Shown here: positions 1 to 11,513 of the stretch, piece after piece
How positions within the stretch are numbered: the first letter of the stretch is position 1
Layout: the number at the start of each line of letters is the position of its first letter
Assembly: GCA_032622095.1 (NCBI GenBank)
Contig: CP136069.1
Coordinates: 40,152,194 to 40,216,193 of the forward strand
Length of the DNA stretch: 64,000 bases
Direction: 5' to 3'
From: Siphonodentalium dalli
Taxonomy: Eukaryota > Mollusca > Scaphopoda > Gadilida > Siphonodentaliidae
Notes under the pieces: generated by a model
Told to the model about the DNA's origin: nothing
The model's database searches: none
The model's input: the letters and a program-made list of their open reading frames with translations, nothing else
Translations under genes and position numbers: made by a program

Positions 1-297
1 GTTTAATCTAGTAGCATTTTCTCAGACCATGCCATGAACATCTATGTATCTATGTATCTATGCCTGTCAAGAATAATGCCATTCCTCCCGGGCAATTATT
101 AAAATGTTCATATACTATCAGATGCCTCTTAACCAATAGTGTCAGCACGTGTCGCATGATTAGTAATTTTAGATAAAATTCTCAACGATCATTAAGTTTT
201 TTGGCAAAGAGACATATATAGAATTAAATTGAAATAGAATTAAATATAATTAAATTTCCATCAATATTGTTAATTTCAGTCTAGGTCTCCGCTATCA

Positions 298-588
298 CTA
301 TTGTTGACCATCACAATGATTAGACATCTGAGAGTACGATAAAAGCTCACAAAAGTCATGAACAAGCATGCAATCTCGAGCTGGGACCACCCTTAATACT
401 TGTTTCTTATCATCTACTTCACAGAAGGGGTCACCCCTAAGTAGTAACCATATAGGAAATGCACCAAACATATCACTATTGCACAATGACATCAGTTTGT
501 TTGATCTAAAATATTTATCCACTCCAGCCCCAAAACAATATATAGTCATTTGGCAAATTATCTCATTCACTTTTGAAGTGCCTATCAT
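298..588 (-). CDS. possible unrecognised coding exon or gene remnant
   Basis: A 96-codon open frame on the minus strand, ending in TAG at 298. Its composition looks protein-like: few low-complexity runs, mixed codon use, and a stretch reading DMFGAFPIWLLLRGDPF. A possible acceptor (a tract ending cag/tag) lies just upstream on that strand near position 590, so it could be a terminal exon. I recognise no family. No AATAAA is visible on the minus strand between here and the window edge. The overlapping plus-strand frame of 75 codons looks less coding-like. It could equally be a transposon gene fragment or chance. Confidence 0.2.
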   Translation of the reverse strand: MIGTSKVNEIICQMTIYCFGAGVDKYFRSNKLMSLCNSDMFGAFPIWLLLRGDPFCEVDDKKQVLRVVPARDCMLVHDFCELLSYSQMSNHCDGQQ

Positions 589-721
589 CTACTGAAGTTG
601 GATCCTACAACAGGCCATAAATTATGTCTCATTGAGTCATTGTGCCCCATCCACGTAACCCGTTTTCATTAAAATGTATTCAGTATTATATGTAAATTTA
701 TCCAATAAAGATATTTTTCCC

Positions 722-1174
722 TTAAAGGTCCTCAATCCGAATCAATAGTCCCCATATCATCAGATTCCAACAACAAGAAGATTTTTTGAAATGCCGCTTC
801 AGTTGACAGAATCGATTAATTGCTCCAAAAAAAAACTGCAGTCAATTATAGCATAAAATTGACAAAAACTTGTAATTTATCAACACTTTGCTCAACGAAT
901 ATTGCTGATTTGTCAAAAATCTGACACACACACAAAAAAACAGTTGATTTTAGAATTATCCATCTTCATCTGCAATTTGGGCAGAAAAAGTATTCTCTGC
1001 TGTTTGCTGGGCCACTAAAAAATTTAAATGATAGATTTTAAAAATCGATATCTGCATGATCACTATGAGCTTTGATGTTGTGGGTTCCTCGACTTGAATC
1101 AAATATTTTTCACCTCCGAAGTCAAGGAAATAATAATCTGCGAGGGTTAATTTGGATTGAGTACCTTTAAAATT
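722..1174. mobile_element. non-autonomous TIR element, 'ttaaaggtactcaatcc' family, full copy
   Basis: The left end reads ttaaaggtcctcaatcc and the right end is its reverse complement ggattgagtacctttaa. The interior (clauses such as gatggataactctaaaat-like and atcgatatct...gagctttgatg) recurs in three other places: about 1840-2073, 3818-4077 and 27657-28038. No coding potential is seen. This is the most complete copy in the window at about 453 bp. Confidence 0.55.
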
Positions 1175-1699
1175 GCAAAAATTAAATTAAAATAATTTTG
1201 CCTTGAAAATTGGTCGCTTGGCCAGATTCAACCTTCACCTGATGATTGCATTTTGAAGAAATATAGTAAAATGTGCTATATGGCTAATATCGCTTGACTG
1301 GCGCCATGGATATTGGTCTGGAAATTAGAGAAATGTTAGAGGCAATATCTCACTCTGACCCATGTCTAACTGTGGCCCACATTCCTCTATATCTGGTGCT
1401 GCAACATATTCTCGTGCAAATAGGTTTATTTGTACCTGAATATTCACATATGTTCATATTTTTTTTATTCATTTAAATTTTTTTAAATCAAAATTTAGAA
1501 AAACTAACGCCATTATACACTCTGCCAGGGCACCCTGAGTCACCACACCACATTTCGTTGAAATCTGGGCACCAAAACTAACAAAGACATGTTGGTCTCA
1601 ACTTTACTCCAGTCTTATATATGTATATATAAACAGTCCCATGAAACATGTATACATTTATTGATGGACGTGTCATGGGCTCTTCATACAGGATCGCGT
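1175..1699. other. no recognisable feature
   Basis: AT-rich sequence without a supported gene or repeat. A 60-codon frame at 1294-1476 ends in a poly-T tract and has no coding support. Confidence 0.5.
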
Positions 1700-2260
1700 T
1701 CATTATTTCGAAGGTTACATATTCGCTATTCCAAAGGTTCTTATATATTCAGACATCGAAGGTTCGCTATTCTGAAGGTTTGCTATTCTGGGCGTATTTA
1801 ACCAGAAAAGATGGACAACTCTAATACCAAGTAGTTATTATTACCACGATTTTACAGTTATCCATCTTTATCTGGAAGACCGCACATTTGACCTCGTCCT
1901 TCTGGCATGATCAGGCCCAGAAACAATAAAAATAGCAAACTGCAAAGATCGATATCTAATTACTCTGAGCTTTGATGGGTGGGTTCCTCGACACTAATCA
2001 AATATTTTTTCCCCCCACCGAAACCAAGGAAGGAGTAATTTAGCAGCGTCTTATCGGATTGAGTACCTTTAAGTTATTTTCTTCATAAAAAGAGTCTTAT
2101 GATAAAGAAACCTCTCAAAACTTTAGAATATAGAATGAAACTTCAAAATAAAAGTTATAAAAACCTTCTGAATATCGAGGAATATAGAGAACCTTGGGAA
2201 TAGCGAAACTTCGGTATAATGAACCTTGGGATTAGCGAACCTTTGGACACAGAGTGACAT
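1700..2260. repeat. 'ggttcgctattc' simple repeats in inverted arms around a partial TIR element
   Basis: At 1702-1798 the motif 'gaaggttcgctattc' repeats imperfectly three to four times. At 2160-2250 the reverse complement (gaatagcgaa-ccttggg) repeats in the opposite orientation. Between them, about 1840-2073 is a partial copy of the element at 722-1174, ending gattgagtacctttaag. The arrangement looks like a foldback structure that enclosed or received the other element. Confidence 0.45.
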
Positions 2261-2389
2261 GTCGCCGTCCTACGGTCCATACGTACTGGCGTGATCGTAT
2301 ATATCCCAAGTTGGCCAGAAATACAGGCACTCCTATGAAACATATATTTTTCATTTTATAGATGAACGTACGTGTTTTTGGGTTGTCCA

Positions 2390-3808
2390 TACGTACTGAC
2401 GTAATCATATTATTGACATGTAGATGGGAACGAGTGATTTTGGGGTCGTTCAGCCAAAAAACATGGCCGCCAGCAGCCATCTTGGATTTTACTCTTTGCA
2501 TGACTAAATTCTTTGGCGCGGGCTACATGTTGTAGCTTTGGTCTGACGTTTATGAAATTTGTCATGGATGTTAACAATGACATGGAGATGGGAACTAGTG
2601 ATTTTGGGGTTGTTCGGTCAAAAAACATGGCCGCCAGCAGCCATCATGGATTTTACTCTTTGCATGACTAAATCCTTTGGCGCGGGCTACAGGTCGTACC
2701 TATGGTCTGATCTTTATGAATTTTGTCATGAATGTTGACATTGACATGTAGATGGGAACGAGTCATTTTGGGGTCATTCGGACAAAAAACATGGCCGCTG
2801 GTGGCCATTTTGGATTTCAAAATTCAATCCATTGGCTCGGGCTACAGGTCGTGCTGTTCTTCTGATCATGATCATCATGAAATTTGTCATGGATGTTAAT
2901 ATTGACATGTAGATGGGAACGAGTGATTTTGGGGTCGTTCGGCCAAAAAACATGGCCACCAGCAGCCATCTTGGATTTTACTCTTTCAATGACTAAATCC
3001 TTTGGCGCGGGTTACAGGTCGTACCTTTGGTCTGACCTTTATGAAATTTGTCATGAATATTGATATTGACATGTATATGGGAACGAGTCATTTTGGGGTC
3101 ATACGGCCAAAAAACATGGCCGCTGGCAGCCATCTTGGATTTCAAAATTCAATCCATTGGCACGGGCTACAGGTTGTACTGTTTGTCTGATCATCATGAT
3201 ATTTATCATGGATGTTAATATTAACATGTAGATGGGAACGAGTAATTTTGGGGTCGTTTGGCTAAAAAACATGTCCGCCAGCAGCCATATTGGATTTTAC
3301 TCTTTGCATGAATAAATCCTTTGGTGCGGGCTACAGGTCACTTCAAGAAATTTGTCATGTATGTTAACAATGACATGTAGATGGGAAACGAGTCATTTTG
3401 GGGTCGTTCAGCCGAAAAACATGGCCGCCAGCAACCATCTTGGATTTTACTCTTTGCATGACTAAATCCATTGGCACAGGCTACAGGTCATACCTTTGAT
3501 CAGATCATTATGAGATTTGTAAAGGCTGTAGATGGGAACAAGTCATTTTGGGGTAATTCGGAAAAAAACATGGCTGCCGGTGGCCTTTTTAGAATTTACT
3601 CTTTGCATCAATAAATCCTTTGGCACACCATAATCACCACATCCCTGATCCGATCATTATGAAACCTGTTATGAATGTTGATATTGACATGTACACCTAG
3701 TCTTACTTAGACATTTCAATTAGCACTTTTCCTATTCCTCCATTTACTGTCGACCATTAAATTATTCCCCTACCTAAGTTGAGCTACAGTGTCATTGACA
3801 CTTTCATT
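2390..3808. repeat. diverged tandem array, 149-164 bp unit ('aagatggctgc/ttgaaatttgtcatg' family)
   Basis: The phrase gatgggaacgagt occurs at about 2423, 2587, 2751, 2912, 3076, 3231, 3380 and 3531, giving a period of 149-164 bp. Each unit also carries catggccgccagcagccat and a variant of ggctacaggtcgtac. The array ends with gttgagctacagtgtcattg, then acactttca, near 3777-3808. The same terminator closes the arrays at 41287 and 49730. Short ORFs here are by-products of the repeat. Confidence 0.85.
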
Positions 3809-3817
3809 TAAATCTAT

Positions 3818-4077
3818 TGTTTTTCACCATCGAGAATTATTAGTGAAGGTGGATAACTCTAAAATTAAGACGTTTTGTGTTGATAATAAGGCAAATTTGG
3901 TCGAACAACATGTTGATAAATAACATGTTTCTGCCAATTTTATACTATAGTTGACAGTGGTTAGCACTATTTTTGGGAAACTAATCAATTCTGATAACTG
4001 AAGCGGCATTTCTAAAAATGTCATTGTTGTTGGAATCGGATTATATGGGGCTATCGAATTGGATTGAGTACCTTTAA
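3818..4077. mobile_element. partial copy of the 'ttaaaggtactcaatcc' TIR element
   Basis: It ends ggattgagtacctttaac at about 4062-4079 and shares the internal 'ggtggataactctaaaat' clause with the copy near 27840. The left terminus is missing or too diverged to place. Confidence 0.45.
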
Positions 4078-4129
4078 CATCAGAATGTCGAAAATCATGA
4101 GATTCCCTTAAAAAATCATGAGATTCCAA

Positions 4130-4998
4130 TAGTGAGATTTTTATAGCGGCTTAAAACTGTTCTAAAGAGGCATTTTTAAAGTGACATTGTACATTCTGCA
4201 CTGTAGTTGGAAATGTCAAATTGAGCTTTGAGCTGCTTTGCGAAGAAGCTATGTCTTCATTTTACTTTATTCCGCCTGGTCCTTTTGTAACCGCAAATGG
4301 TAGAGCCATGCATGGTCATTGCAGAGCAAGCAGTACTATGTGAACATAGCATGCTGTCTTTTTAATATGTGTATGCATTTAAACCTTAAAAATATCCAAA
4401 AAATTACAAATTTATGACAGTAGTTTGTGTCTGACTCCATTTCCCAATCCAACTTTTTTTACGCATGGGAGTTGCAGATATATTTGGAAACAATAGCATG
4501 TACTTGCTTACTATTAAAGACAAATTTTGTACTTATATCATTGAATAAAACCAATCAGTTGGTATCCAAAAACTATCCCCATGGCATTGGAAGAAAGTAG
4601 CAATGAACTAAGATTGTCGGAAGTTCCAACCACATCGACGATAACATTTCAGAGAACACAGCATTTAAACTTCGCCCAAAATTAAATATTAACTACTTTA
4701 TTCGGGACGCTTGATTCGGCATAAATATTACAGCAATGATTGTGCCAATGATATTTACGGTGTATAATTCGTTTACAACAATAAAGCTGTTTTCTGACTA
4801 TTATGATATCAAATATAAGAAAATAACTTACTTCGGTATAAGTGCGGTATGTCTTATACTGTTCGGAACACCTCATTGGAGTGTTTTGCATCACTTTAAA
4901 CATCAAGCTTTGAGTTTGAATGTGCATTGAAAGTAGTTAATTTGATGTTCTTACTTAAAACAAAGATCTTATTAGAAACTAATACTTTCCATACTCAT
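4130..4998. other. no recognisable feature
   Basis: AT-rich non-repetitive sequence. An open stretch at 4736-4930 was tested as an upstream RCC1 exon, but its possible donors do not supply the phase 2 that the exon at 6094 needs. Confidence 0.5.
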
Positions 4999-5121
4999 TT
5001 AACCATTTCATGACTGGAGCTTCCTGAAATTTACCTGTGGGAGACTCGCATATATAAGAGAATGCACTGGCACAGGATGTTTAATGGTGCACCAGCGCAG
5101 ATCCCGTCATGAAAGGGTTAA
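4999..5121 (+). mobile_element. TTAA-flanked MITE, type I, internally deleted
   Basis: Begins TTAAccatttcatgactgg and ends cgtcatgaaagggTTAA. Only one half of the palindromic core remains (gagactcgcatatataagag). The TTAA flanks and CCC/GGG termini are as expected for a piggyBac-type non-autonomous element. Confidence 0.7.
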
Positions 5122-5501
5122 AAAGATTAATTTGTGTCAAAAGTGTGTTTGCTATTTACACTTGATGCATTGTTGATGTCTTATCGGCTGCCCACGTGCA
5201 CTTACAACCATGTTGTTTTGCACTAATTAACACCAGTTACAACTAGTATTAACTTTGTCAGAAAGTATTTACTCACACGGTGGCTCAAATCGTGAGAGTT
5301 ACCATGTCTTGAACCAGCTGACTAGGCCAACAGTGCGAACATTTGCTGTTTTCATTCTTTTTTCCAGCTTGATTGTAATATATTTTTGGCAAATTTCAGT
5401 TACTTTATCAAATTCTTTCTATTGTGTAAATTAGGGGAAAATTATTGTTAATAATACTTGAATTTAACCAATTAGACTGAATAATATTATAAAGTTATTA
5501 T

Positions 5502-5646
5502 ACAATGTTGTGTACAGTATGTGTTTTTCTTGTACTCATCCAGGTTGTGGTGAAAAGTCATATTGCAGTGTCGAGTCCAATATGACTTTTCACCACAATC
5601 TGGACGAGTACAAGAAAAACTCATACTGTACACAACATTGTATAAT
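5502..5646. repeat. long hairpin (about 145 bp palindrome)
   Basis: The left arm from 5502 (acaatgttgtgtacagtatg) is answered by the right arm ending near 5646 (catactgtacacaacattgt) with few mismatches. The centre has aaaagtcatattgca against gtccaatatgactttt. A second, shorter copy of the centre occurs at about 5918-5972. Probably a small foldback transposon. Confidence 0.75.
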
Positions 5647-6093
5647 GACATTTTTATTATCCATCTGTATGTTTATCCAAATTTTAGGAATACAACTTTA
5701 GTGGTTACTTTTGGTATTTGTCGGCACTTAATTCTCTATTAAAGCCTGTATTGATCATCAGAAAGCATAATTTGGAACAGTAAACACGGAAATGAAAAAA
5801 AAAACTCAATGCGGAAGTGAAACATCTGCTAATCCACCAGTGTTGCACACGCATCACAATTTCACCGATTCATTTCGCAAATGTTAATTCGTGACGTCAC
5901 AGAGTCCCGATAAAAAAGTCATATTGCACACTTGGGAGTCCAATATGACATTCGGGAGTCCAATATGACTTTTTCCAGGACTGTCACGTGGCGGCTTTTG
6001 CCCAATCGGAAATGGTGTTAGTTAAGGGATGGATAATAATATATTATATAATAGTGACTTATACTAGTATGTTGTTTTATGCAATCATTGCAG

Positions 6094-6248
6094 CCATAAC
6101 AAGTTGAGTTTAGAGAACACATTTACGACTGACAAATTTAACGCCTCGGTAACTGGGGCAAGACATTTCACACCAGTCAAGGGCATTATTGCCAATCTCC
6201 AGATCCGAAATGTCGGAATAGGGAAGGATCATACAGTATTCATAACAA
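6094..6248 (+). CDS. RCC1–dsRBD gene, first exon visible in the window (RCC1 blade)
   Basis: Acceptor tcattgcag at 6085-6093 and donor gtaagt at 6249. The exon is open in one frame, starting in phase 2 and ending in phase 1, and gives 51 full codons. The C-terminal half reads RNVGIGKDHTVFIT, the 'GxGxxHTxxxT' strand-and-turn of an RCC1 propeller blade. The next exon supplies the matching 'DGG..HMGSN' start of the following blade, and the split codon across the junction is Ile. There is no start codon, so at least one more exon must lie upstream. I did not find it with matching phase between 1 and 6093. RCC1 propellers act as protein-binding or exchange-factor scaffolds; which role applies here cannot be read from the sequence. 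Confidence 0.75.
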
Positions 6249-6312
6249 GTAAGTATTCCAAAGATCTCAAATGTTGATATTATTCAACCCTTGAAATAGT
6301 GTGTCTTTCATT

Positions 6313-6405
6313 TGCAGAATGAGGTCCCCAGAGGGTGAATTTAGTGATGCTATCCCGCATGTCTGATTAGCATCACCAAATCACCCTTTGTGAACCTCAT
6401 TCTGC
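6313..6405. mobile_element. palindromic MITE, 'gcagaatgaggtcc' family
   Basis: Starts gcagaatgaggtccccagag and ends with the inverted form (cctcattctgc). The interior is an imperfect palindrome around tagtgatgctatcc. Other copies: 6584-6668, a half copy at 6786-6834, 15242-15335, 15484-15578, a decayed piece near 15722-15768, 36554-36646 and 44575-44667. Several sit within a longer shared repeat ending ccctaatttgcagaagat. Confidence 0.75.
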
Positions 6406-6583
6406 TTAGGACTCAATTGCTATGGGAAACCTAGGATCAGATTGAAGTTCCCCATTAATCACCTCGATTATGCATTTCATCTTCTGCAAATTAGGGGATA
6501 TAGAAACGGAACAGAAAGGAAAAAGTAACTAAAAACAATGTTAATTTGAGGCTATAGATACATCCCAGAAGATTAGGCCTAAT

Positions 6584-6668
6584 CAGAATGAGGTCCACAG
6601 AGGATGAATTTTAGTGATGCTTGCCGACTGTGCATCACTAAATTCACCCTCTGGAGACCTCATTCTGC
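6584..6668. mobile_element. palindromic MITE, 'gcagaatgaggtcc' family
   Basis: Second copy of the family, with ends cagaatgaggtccacagagg and ctggagacctcattctg. A decayed right half follows at 6786-6834. Confidence 0.75.
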
Positions 6669-6954
6669 AAATGTCTGACATAAAAAGTTCAACTAACAGT
6701 CTAATGATCGAATGAAATAAAAAACATTGATTAAGGTACAGTAATTATTACGACAACAAGAATCTAAAAACATTAATAAGGGTACCAAGTATAGCATCAC
6801 TGAATTCATTCTCTGGAGACCTCATTCTGCAAATGATAGACACACTATTTCAAGGCTTGATATTAATACGATATCCCTTTTGTTTATCTCATCAAACGTT
6901 GAGCACAATTTGAGACCCGTGTTTGTGTTATGAAGATTTGCCTAATTGGCAGCT

Positions 6955-7299
6955 TTAACCCTTCCATGACTGGAGCTTCCTGAAGTTTTGCGAAAACCCT
7001 GAGCCAATGCATTCTCTTATATTTGCGAGTCTCCCAATAGGGAGCTTCGCATATATAAGAGTATGCATTGGCCTAACAATATTTACCGTGACCTTGTAAG
7101 ACAGAGCATTCTCTTATATGTCCCTAAAGGAGACTCCCATATATAAGAGAATGCACTGGCACAGGATCTTTAATGCTGTGTCAGCGCAGTTCCTATCATA
7201 TACGGGATAAAGGGCTTTTCATCCTGTCCTTAGAATATATGAATAGTGAAATTTTGTCTGTCAGATTTCAGATCAGATTTTTCATAATGAAAGGGTTTA
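6955..7299 (+). mobile_element. TTAA-flanked MITE, type I, with a disrupted right end
   Basis: Starts TTAAcccttccatgactgga. It holds two copies of the palindromic core (cattctcttatatttgcgag with its inverse, then a second pair). Near 7199 the right terminus is interrupted by about 90 bp before the final aatgaaagggtttaa at 7286-7300. Confidence 0.7.
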
Positions 7300-7656
7300 A
7301 ATACAAAAATGTGAAAAATGCCTTCCATAATGAGTGGCATAATAATTTTTGTCCCCACATCTGGTTGTAACATTCAATCTGATTGCATACAAAGATACAC
7401 CAAAATTACCATGATCTCAGTCACCAGGGGCAACATGGATATAAGAGCAGTGAAACTACAGGTGTTCATGAATTACATGTACCTTTGCTCTGGCATTTTC
7501 GACCAATTGTGACATTGTTCTTGCGTCACCTCGCTGACGACACATGTCATCTACTGAATTTGTGCTGTTGATGTGAATCAGTATGAGAATCTGATGAAGA
7601 CCAAACCATACTTGAGATTCTATGCCCATTGTTGTGGAGACAGAATGTTATCTTCA
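7300..7656 (+). repeat. segmental duplication, copy 1
   Basis: Contains tgtccccacatctggttgta and a 'tgatgaagaccaaacc' stretch. It is repeated, with a MITE before each copy, at 7922-8066. That second copy is interrupted and resumes at about 14755-14935. Period to the second copy is about 617 bp. Confidence 0.8.
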
Positions 7657-7921
7657 TTAACCCTTCCATGACTGGAGCTTCCTGATATTTTGCGAAAACC
7701 ATGTGCCAATGCATTCTCTTATATATACGAGTCTCCCATAGGGAGCCTCACATATATATAAGAGAATGCATTGGCCTAACAATATTTACCTTGATCTTTT
7801 AAGCTAGTGCATTCTCTTGTATATGCGAGGCTCCCTATTTGTGACTTGCATATATAAGAGAATGCACTGGCACAGGATTTTTAATGCTGCACCAGCGCAG
7901 CTCCCATCATGAAGGGGTTAA
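7657..7921 (+). mobile_element. TTAA-flanked MITE, type I, near complete
   Basis: Starts TTAAcccttccatgactgga and ends catgaaggggTTAA. Two palindromic cores (about 7707-7770 and 7807-7867) are separated by a spacer containing aacaatatttaccttgatc. Reference copy for type I. Confidence 0.85.
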
Positions 7922-8066
7922 AATGTGAAAAAGGCCTTCCGTAATGAACGGGGAATGTTTGTCCCCACATCTGGTTGTAACATTCAATCTGATTGCATAC
8001 AAGGATACACCAAAATTACCATGTTCTCAGTCACCAGGGGCAACATGGATATAAGAGCAATGAACC
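7922..8066 (+). repeat. segmental duplication, copy 2, left part (interrupted)
   Basis: Matches 7305-7450 closely (tccccacatctggttgtaac, caccaggggcaacatggat). Homology stops at about 8066 after ataagagcaatgaac and resumes at about 14755. Confidence 0.8.
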
Positions 8067-8164
8067 AATGGGTATATAGTGTATTGTAATTCAATTGAGT
8101 ATTTGTCACTAAAAACAAGCATTCTGATTGGCCGAGAGCGGCTAACTTTAGTTTTCGATTCACC

Positions 8165-8370
8165 GACATCGGCCACTTCAGCGTGCATCAAATCTGAATG
8201 TAGCACATTCAAATTGCATCGGCGCAGAACGAGTAGCGAAACGAGCACACCCGCGCGTTGTTGTCTATAGATACCGTTCATCGGCCGCTTCAGCGTGCAT
8301 CAAATCTGAATGTGGCACGGTCAAATTTCAACGGCGCAGAACAGAGTAGCGAAACGAGCCAACCCGCCCC
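8165..8370. repeat. two tandem units of about 113 bp
   Basis: The phrase cagcgtgcatcaaatctgaa occurs at about 8179 and 8291, followed in both by cggcgcagaac and gtagcgaaacgagc. The segment is GC-richer than its surroundings and lies inside the inserted block 8067-14754. Confidence 0.75.
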
Positions 8371-8539
8371 ACAGGAAATGGTTACGGAGCAGTGTTCCGA
8401 GTAACGCAATGAACAAACCCAATGATTTGTGCACGGTGACAATGGCGAAATGAAAGTCTCGATTCGTGTCATGAAAATGACTAAATGATACTTTTTATAC
8501 AGTTTTTTTGCAAATTCCTTGCTAGATTGAATTACAATG

Positions 8540-8683
8540 GAGATAAACGTACCCTGTTTCGTTGTACATTCTGGGATTCGAGCATGAAAACAGTTTGTGA
8601 ACTCGCCGGCAAGCCGGCTCGTTCACAAACTGTTTTCATGCTCGAATCCCAGAATGTACAACTCAACAGGGTATGTTTATCTC
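8540..8683. repeat. 144-bp near-perfect hairpin
   Basis: The left arm begins gagataaacgtaccctgttt and the right arm ends with the inverse (ggtatgtttatctc). The arms of about 70 bp meet at cgccggcaagccggc. It abuts the left end of the long-TIR element at about 8690. ORFs on both strands are mirror images and not genes. Confidence 0.85.
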
Positions 8684-8689
8684 CTAAGT

Positions 8690-10173
8690 GACTTAGCGAC
8701 AAAATTTTGTCATATTGGAACGGACTGGCCAAAAGTGCTATTTTTTTATATTATGTCAAGTTAGGTGTGCTCTTTCAGAAAGTGAACTAGAAACAGGTTT
8801 CTGGTCAATATTAACCCTTGTTTCCAGTATAAATCCAAGATGGCGGCCAAATTAAATCATTATTTCACCATGACGTTCCAACTGGTATACAATTTAAGGC
8901 ACATGCATAATAAAGGCGTCATTCCATCCGGCATTGTCATATTTTGAAGATATTAGCAATCCAGGTTGACCAAATTTGAAAATTATCACTTTTTGGACCA
9001 AAAGCATGAAATTTTGTCATAAAATCATTCTCGTTTCAATTATTTCGGAATAATCAGACAATTTCTCAAAACTGTTCCAGTGCAGATCAAAAGTTAAGAT
9101 CTTAAAAATTTCAGAAATGTATAATGCAAACAAAATATACAACATCTAGGACAAATTCATAACCATATTTTAGACATTTTGGATTATGTTACCCCTCACC
9201 CCAAAAATCATGAAATTTTGTTTTTGTGATAAACATCCGATAGAACATGGATGAGAATCTATAAAGGACACTATTCGATAACATTTCTAAATACTGTAAT
9301 TCCAATTACACACACAATTACCAAAGTTGAAATTTACAACTTTTTCGACTAAAATATGCAATTTGGTAAGAAAATCCTCGTCATTTCAAATATTTTGGTC
9401 CAATAAATGATCATTTACACATAGGATATTTGCGATATTTCAAAATGTTTGGTCTTAAATGTTTTGGACATATATACTGAAAACAATGAATACATTTTCT
9501 GTGGTTAATATGTTACAACGTTTCAGAAAATTTGGTTTATGTTACCCCTCACCCCAAAAATCACGAAAATGTGACTTGGTTGTAACGATTCAATAAATCT
9601 TTGGTTAAATCTTATAAAGTGAGTTTTTCGATGACAATTAGTCATATATTGTTATGTAACAATCTCATTGACAGTATACTGTTTAAATTTACAATTGTAT
9701 GCCTAATAACAGCTATATTTTATGGTAAAATAACCATCATTTCAAATATTTTCAACCAATATATGGGCAATTTCTCAAACATTTCCCAAGATCGTATACC
9801 ACATGTGGCCTTGAAAGTTTCGAAAATGACTGTCGAATACAACACATTTAAAGGTGTATACATGTCATGTCTTGGTGAAATAGAATAAAATTCTAAAAAT
9901 CTATTATACCATAAATAATTTGAAGGTGTTGACTTATATAATCTACAAATGTAACATACAAGAGGGGGTATATATAGACATGTATGTAGTTCAGATCACA
10001 ACTTTTAATTTGTCTATCAATAATACACATAACATAAAGATGTTCTATCGTTGTTTATACTCTGTTCTTAAATTCACGTTTGTTATGTCGTACCTGTATA
10101 ACAATAATGTGCACAGTCTGATCATACCAAACGGATATATAGCAACTCATAGATTGTCATGTTATAATCACCG
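8690..10173 (+). repeat. left terminal inverted repeat of the long-TIR element
   Basis: Key landmarks shared with the right arm are gttacccctcaccccaaaaa, found twice (about 9188 and 9540), and aagatggcggccaaatt near the outer end. Open frames at 9601-9888 and 9920-10177 lack conserved features and are not called. Confidence 0.8.
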
Positions 10174-10213
10174 GTGACCATATTGATACATTGAACAAAT
10201 ATTTTAGGCATTC

Positions 10214-11491
10214 TTAACTCATTGAGTGCCAGGTCTCCTGAGGGGAATCGATATCTGTACGCCATGTCTCCTGGGAAAAAAGAACATTATTCACACTAAC
10301 TATATATTTAGTTTGACTATTCAATATAGGACAGAATCGAATTGACAGCAGGCATTGCTAGTATAGAATCTATGACCTGCTTTTAAACTCCATGTCCGGT
10401 ACTCGGGGGTCATCATAGGTCAAAAATTTCATGTTGCCATGGCAACGAGGAATTAAAATTGACACCGATTGACTGAAATCACAAAGTTGTTGTTTTGTGT
10501 GGCCATCTAAATAATTTATTCAGTGTAGTTTTAGACATTAATTTTGCTGGTGTAATAACATAGCATTTTAGAATGGCAATTAGGATCTGGGGGGGAGGGT
10601 AATCAGTGTGACTAAACGAATTTTGTGAATGGGATGACGTTTACAATGAACACTCTCCGAGAAAAGCAGATTATTAAATTGAAAACTATTTGGAAATGTA
10701 TATATGAGGTTCGGCACAGCAGCAATTTGGAAATGTATTGTTTCGTTCTTTTTGGCCTATAATAGTCGCACTTTCCGCTGTGGGACGTACTTCCAGTTTG
10801 TACTGTATCTAGGTGACAATGCCACATATTAGTACATCGGATTAACCCGGTGACGATTATATCCGATTCAGCGCATTGACCCCCCCCTTAAGATACAGAG
10901 TTTGATTGACATAATGTGTATGTTGTCGACATCAGTGTTCCTGTGTCATTTGGTGTCAAACCAAGTTTACGATGGATCAGGGCATGCCCGACTTTATAGG
11001 AATCGACCTTTACGCAATTAAAATCGGTTTCCAATTAACAGATATGTACGCTGTATCCGTTGACCTCTTAGAGAGTTTGAACTCTGCAAGTCTAAGTCAC
11101 GCCCACAGATCACATCAATTTTCACCACCTGTTTTCATACGACTGTATCTCCTAAACGCCTCGACATGCGGAGCTGCCTGATGCGTCATTTTAACGGAGA
11201 CATGCTGGGCTATACCCCGATGTACAAGTTGAATCTGCGCATGCGCGTATATACAGAACCCTCCCCCCCCCCCCCCCCCCCCCTTGAAAATTAAACAAAC
11301 ACTTCTCCCAAAATGTGACTTGTAGTATGCAGGGTTCTAATCATGTGCAAACAGATTGAAATTGTGAGATTGGATTAGAAGGCAGAATGTTACAAACGGT
11401 GTGTGTTGGGCGACGAGTTATCTCGTCGCCAGCGCTCAGATGGTGTCTTTCGGGCGACGAGATTTCTCGCCGCCGGCACTCAATGAGTTAA
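10214..11491. mobile_element. TTAA-flanked element, 'ctcattgagtgcc' ends, type IV
   Basis: Begins TTAActcattgagtgccagg and ends ggcactcaatgagTTAA. Near the right end are two short GC hairpins, ggcgacgagttatctcgtcg and gggcgacgagatttctcg. The ends resemble type III MITEs (TTAAccctttgagtgccagg). Frames inside (for example 10972-11181) have no support. A C tract of about 24 nt lies at 11260-11284. Confidence 0.6.
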
Positions 11492-11513
11492 TATCACAAT
11501 TACAACTGCATAA

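Noticed and set aside
4691-4862. Possible further RCC1 exon upstream of 6094
   Set aside because: Acceptor-like and donor-like sites exist, but no combination gives the phase 2 needed, and the translation lacks the RCC1 pattern.
8532-8732. Two mirror-image frames on opposite strands
   Set aside because: Both arise from the 144-bp hairpin.
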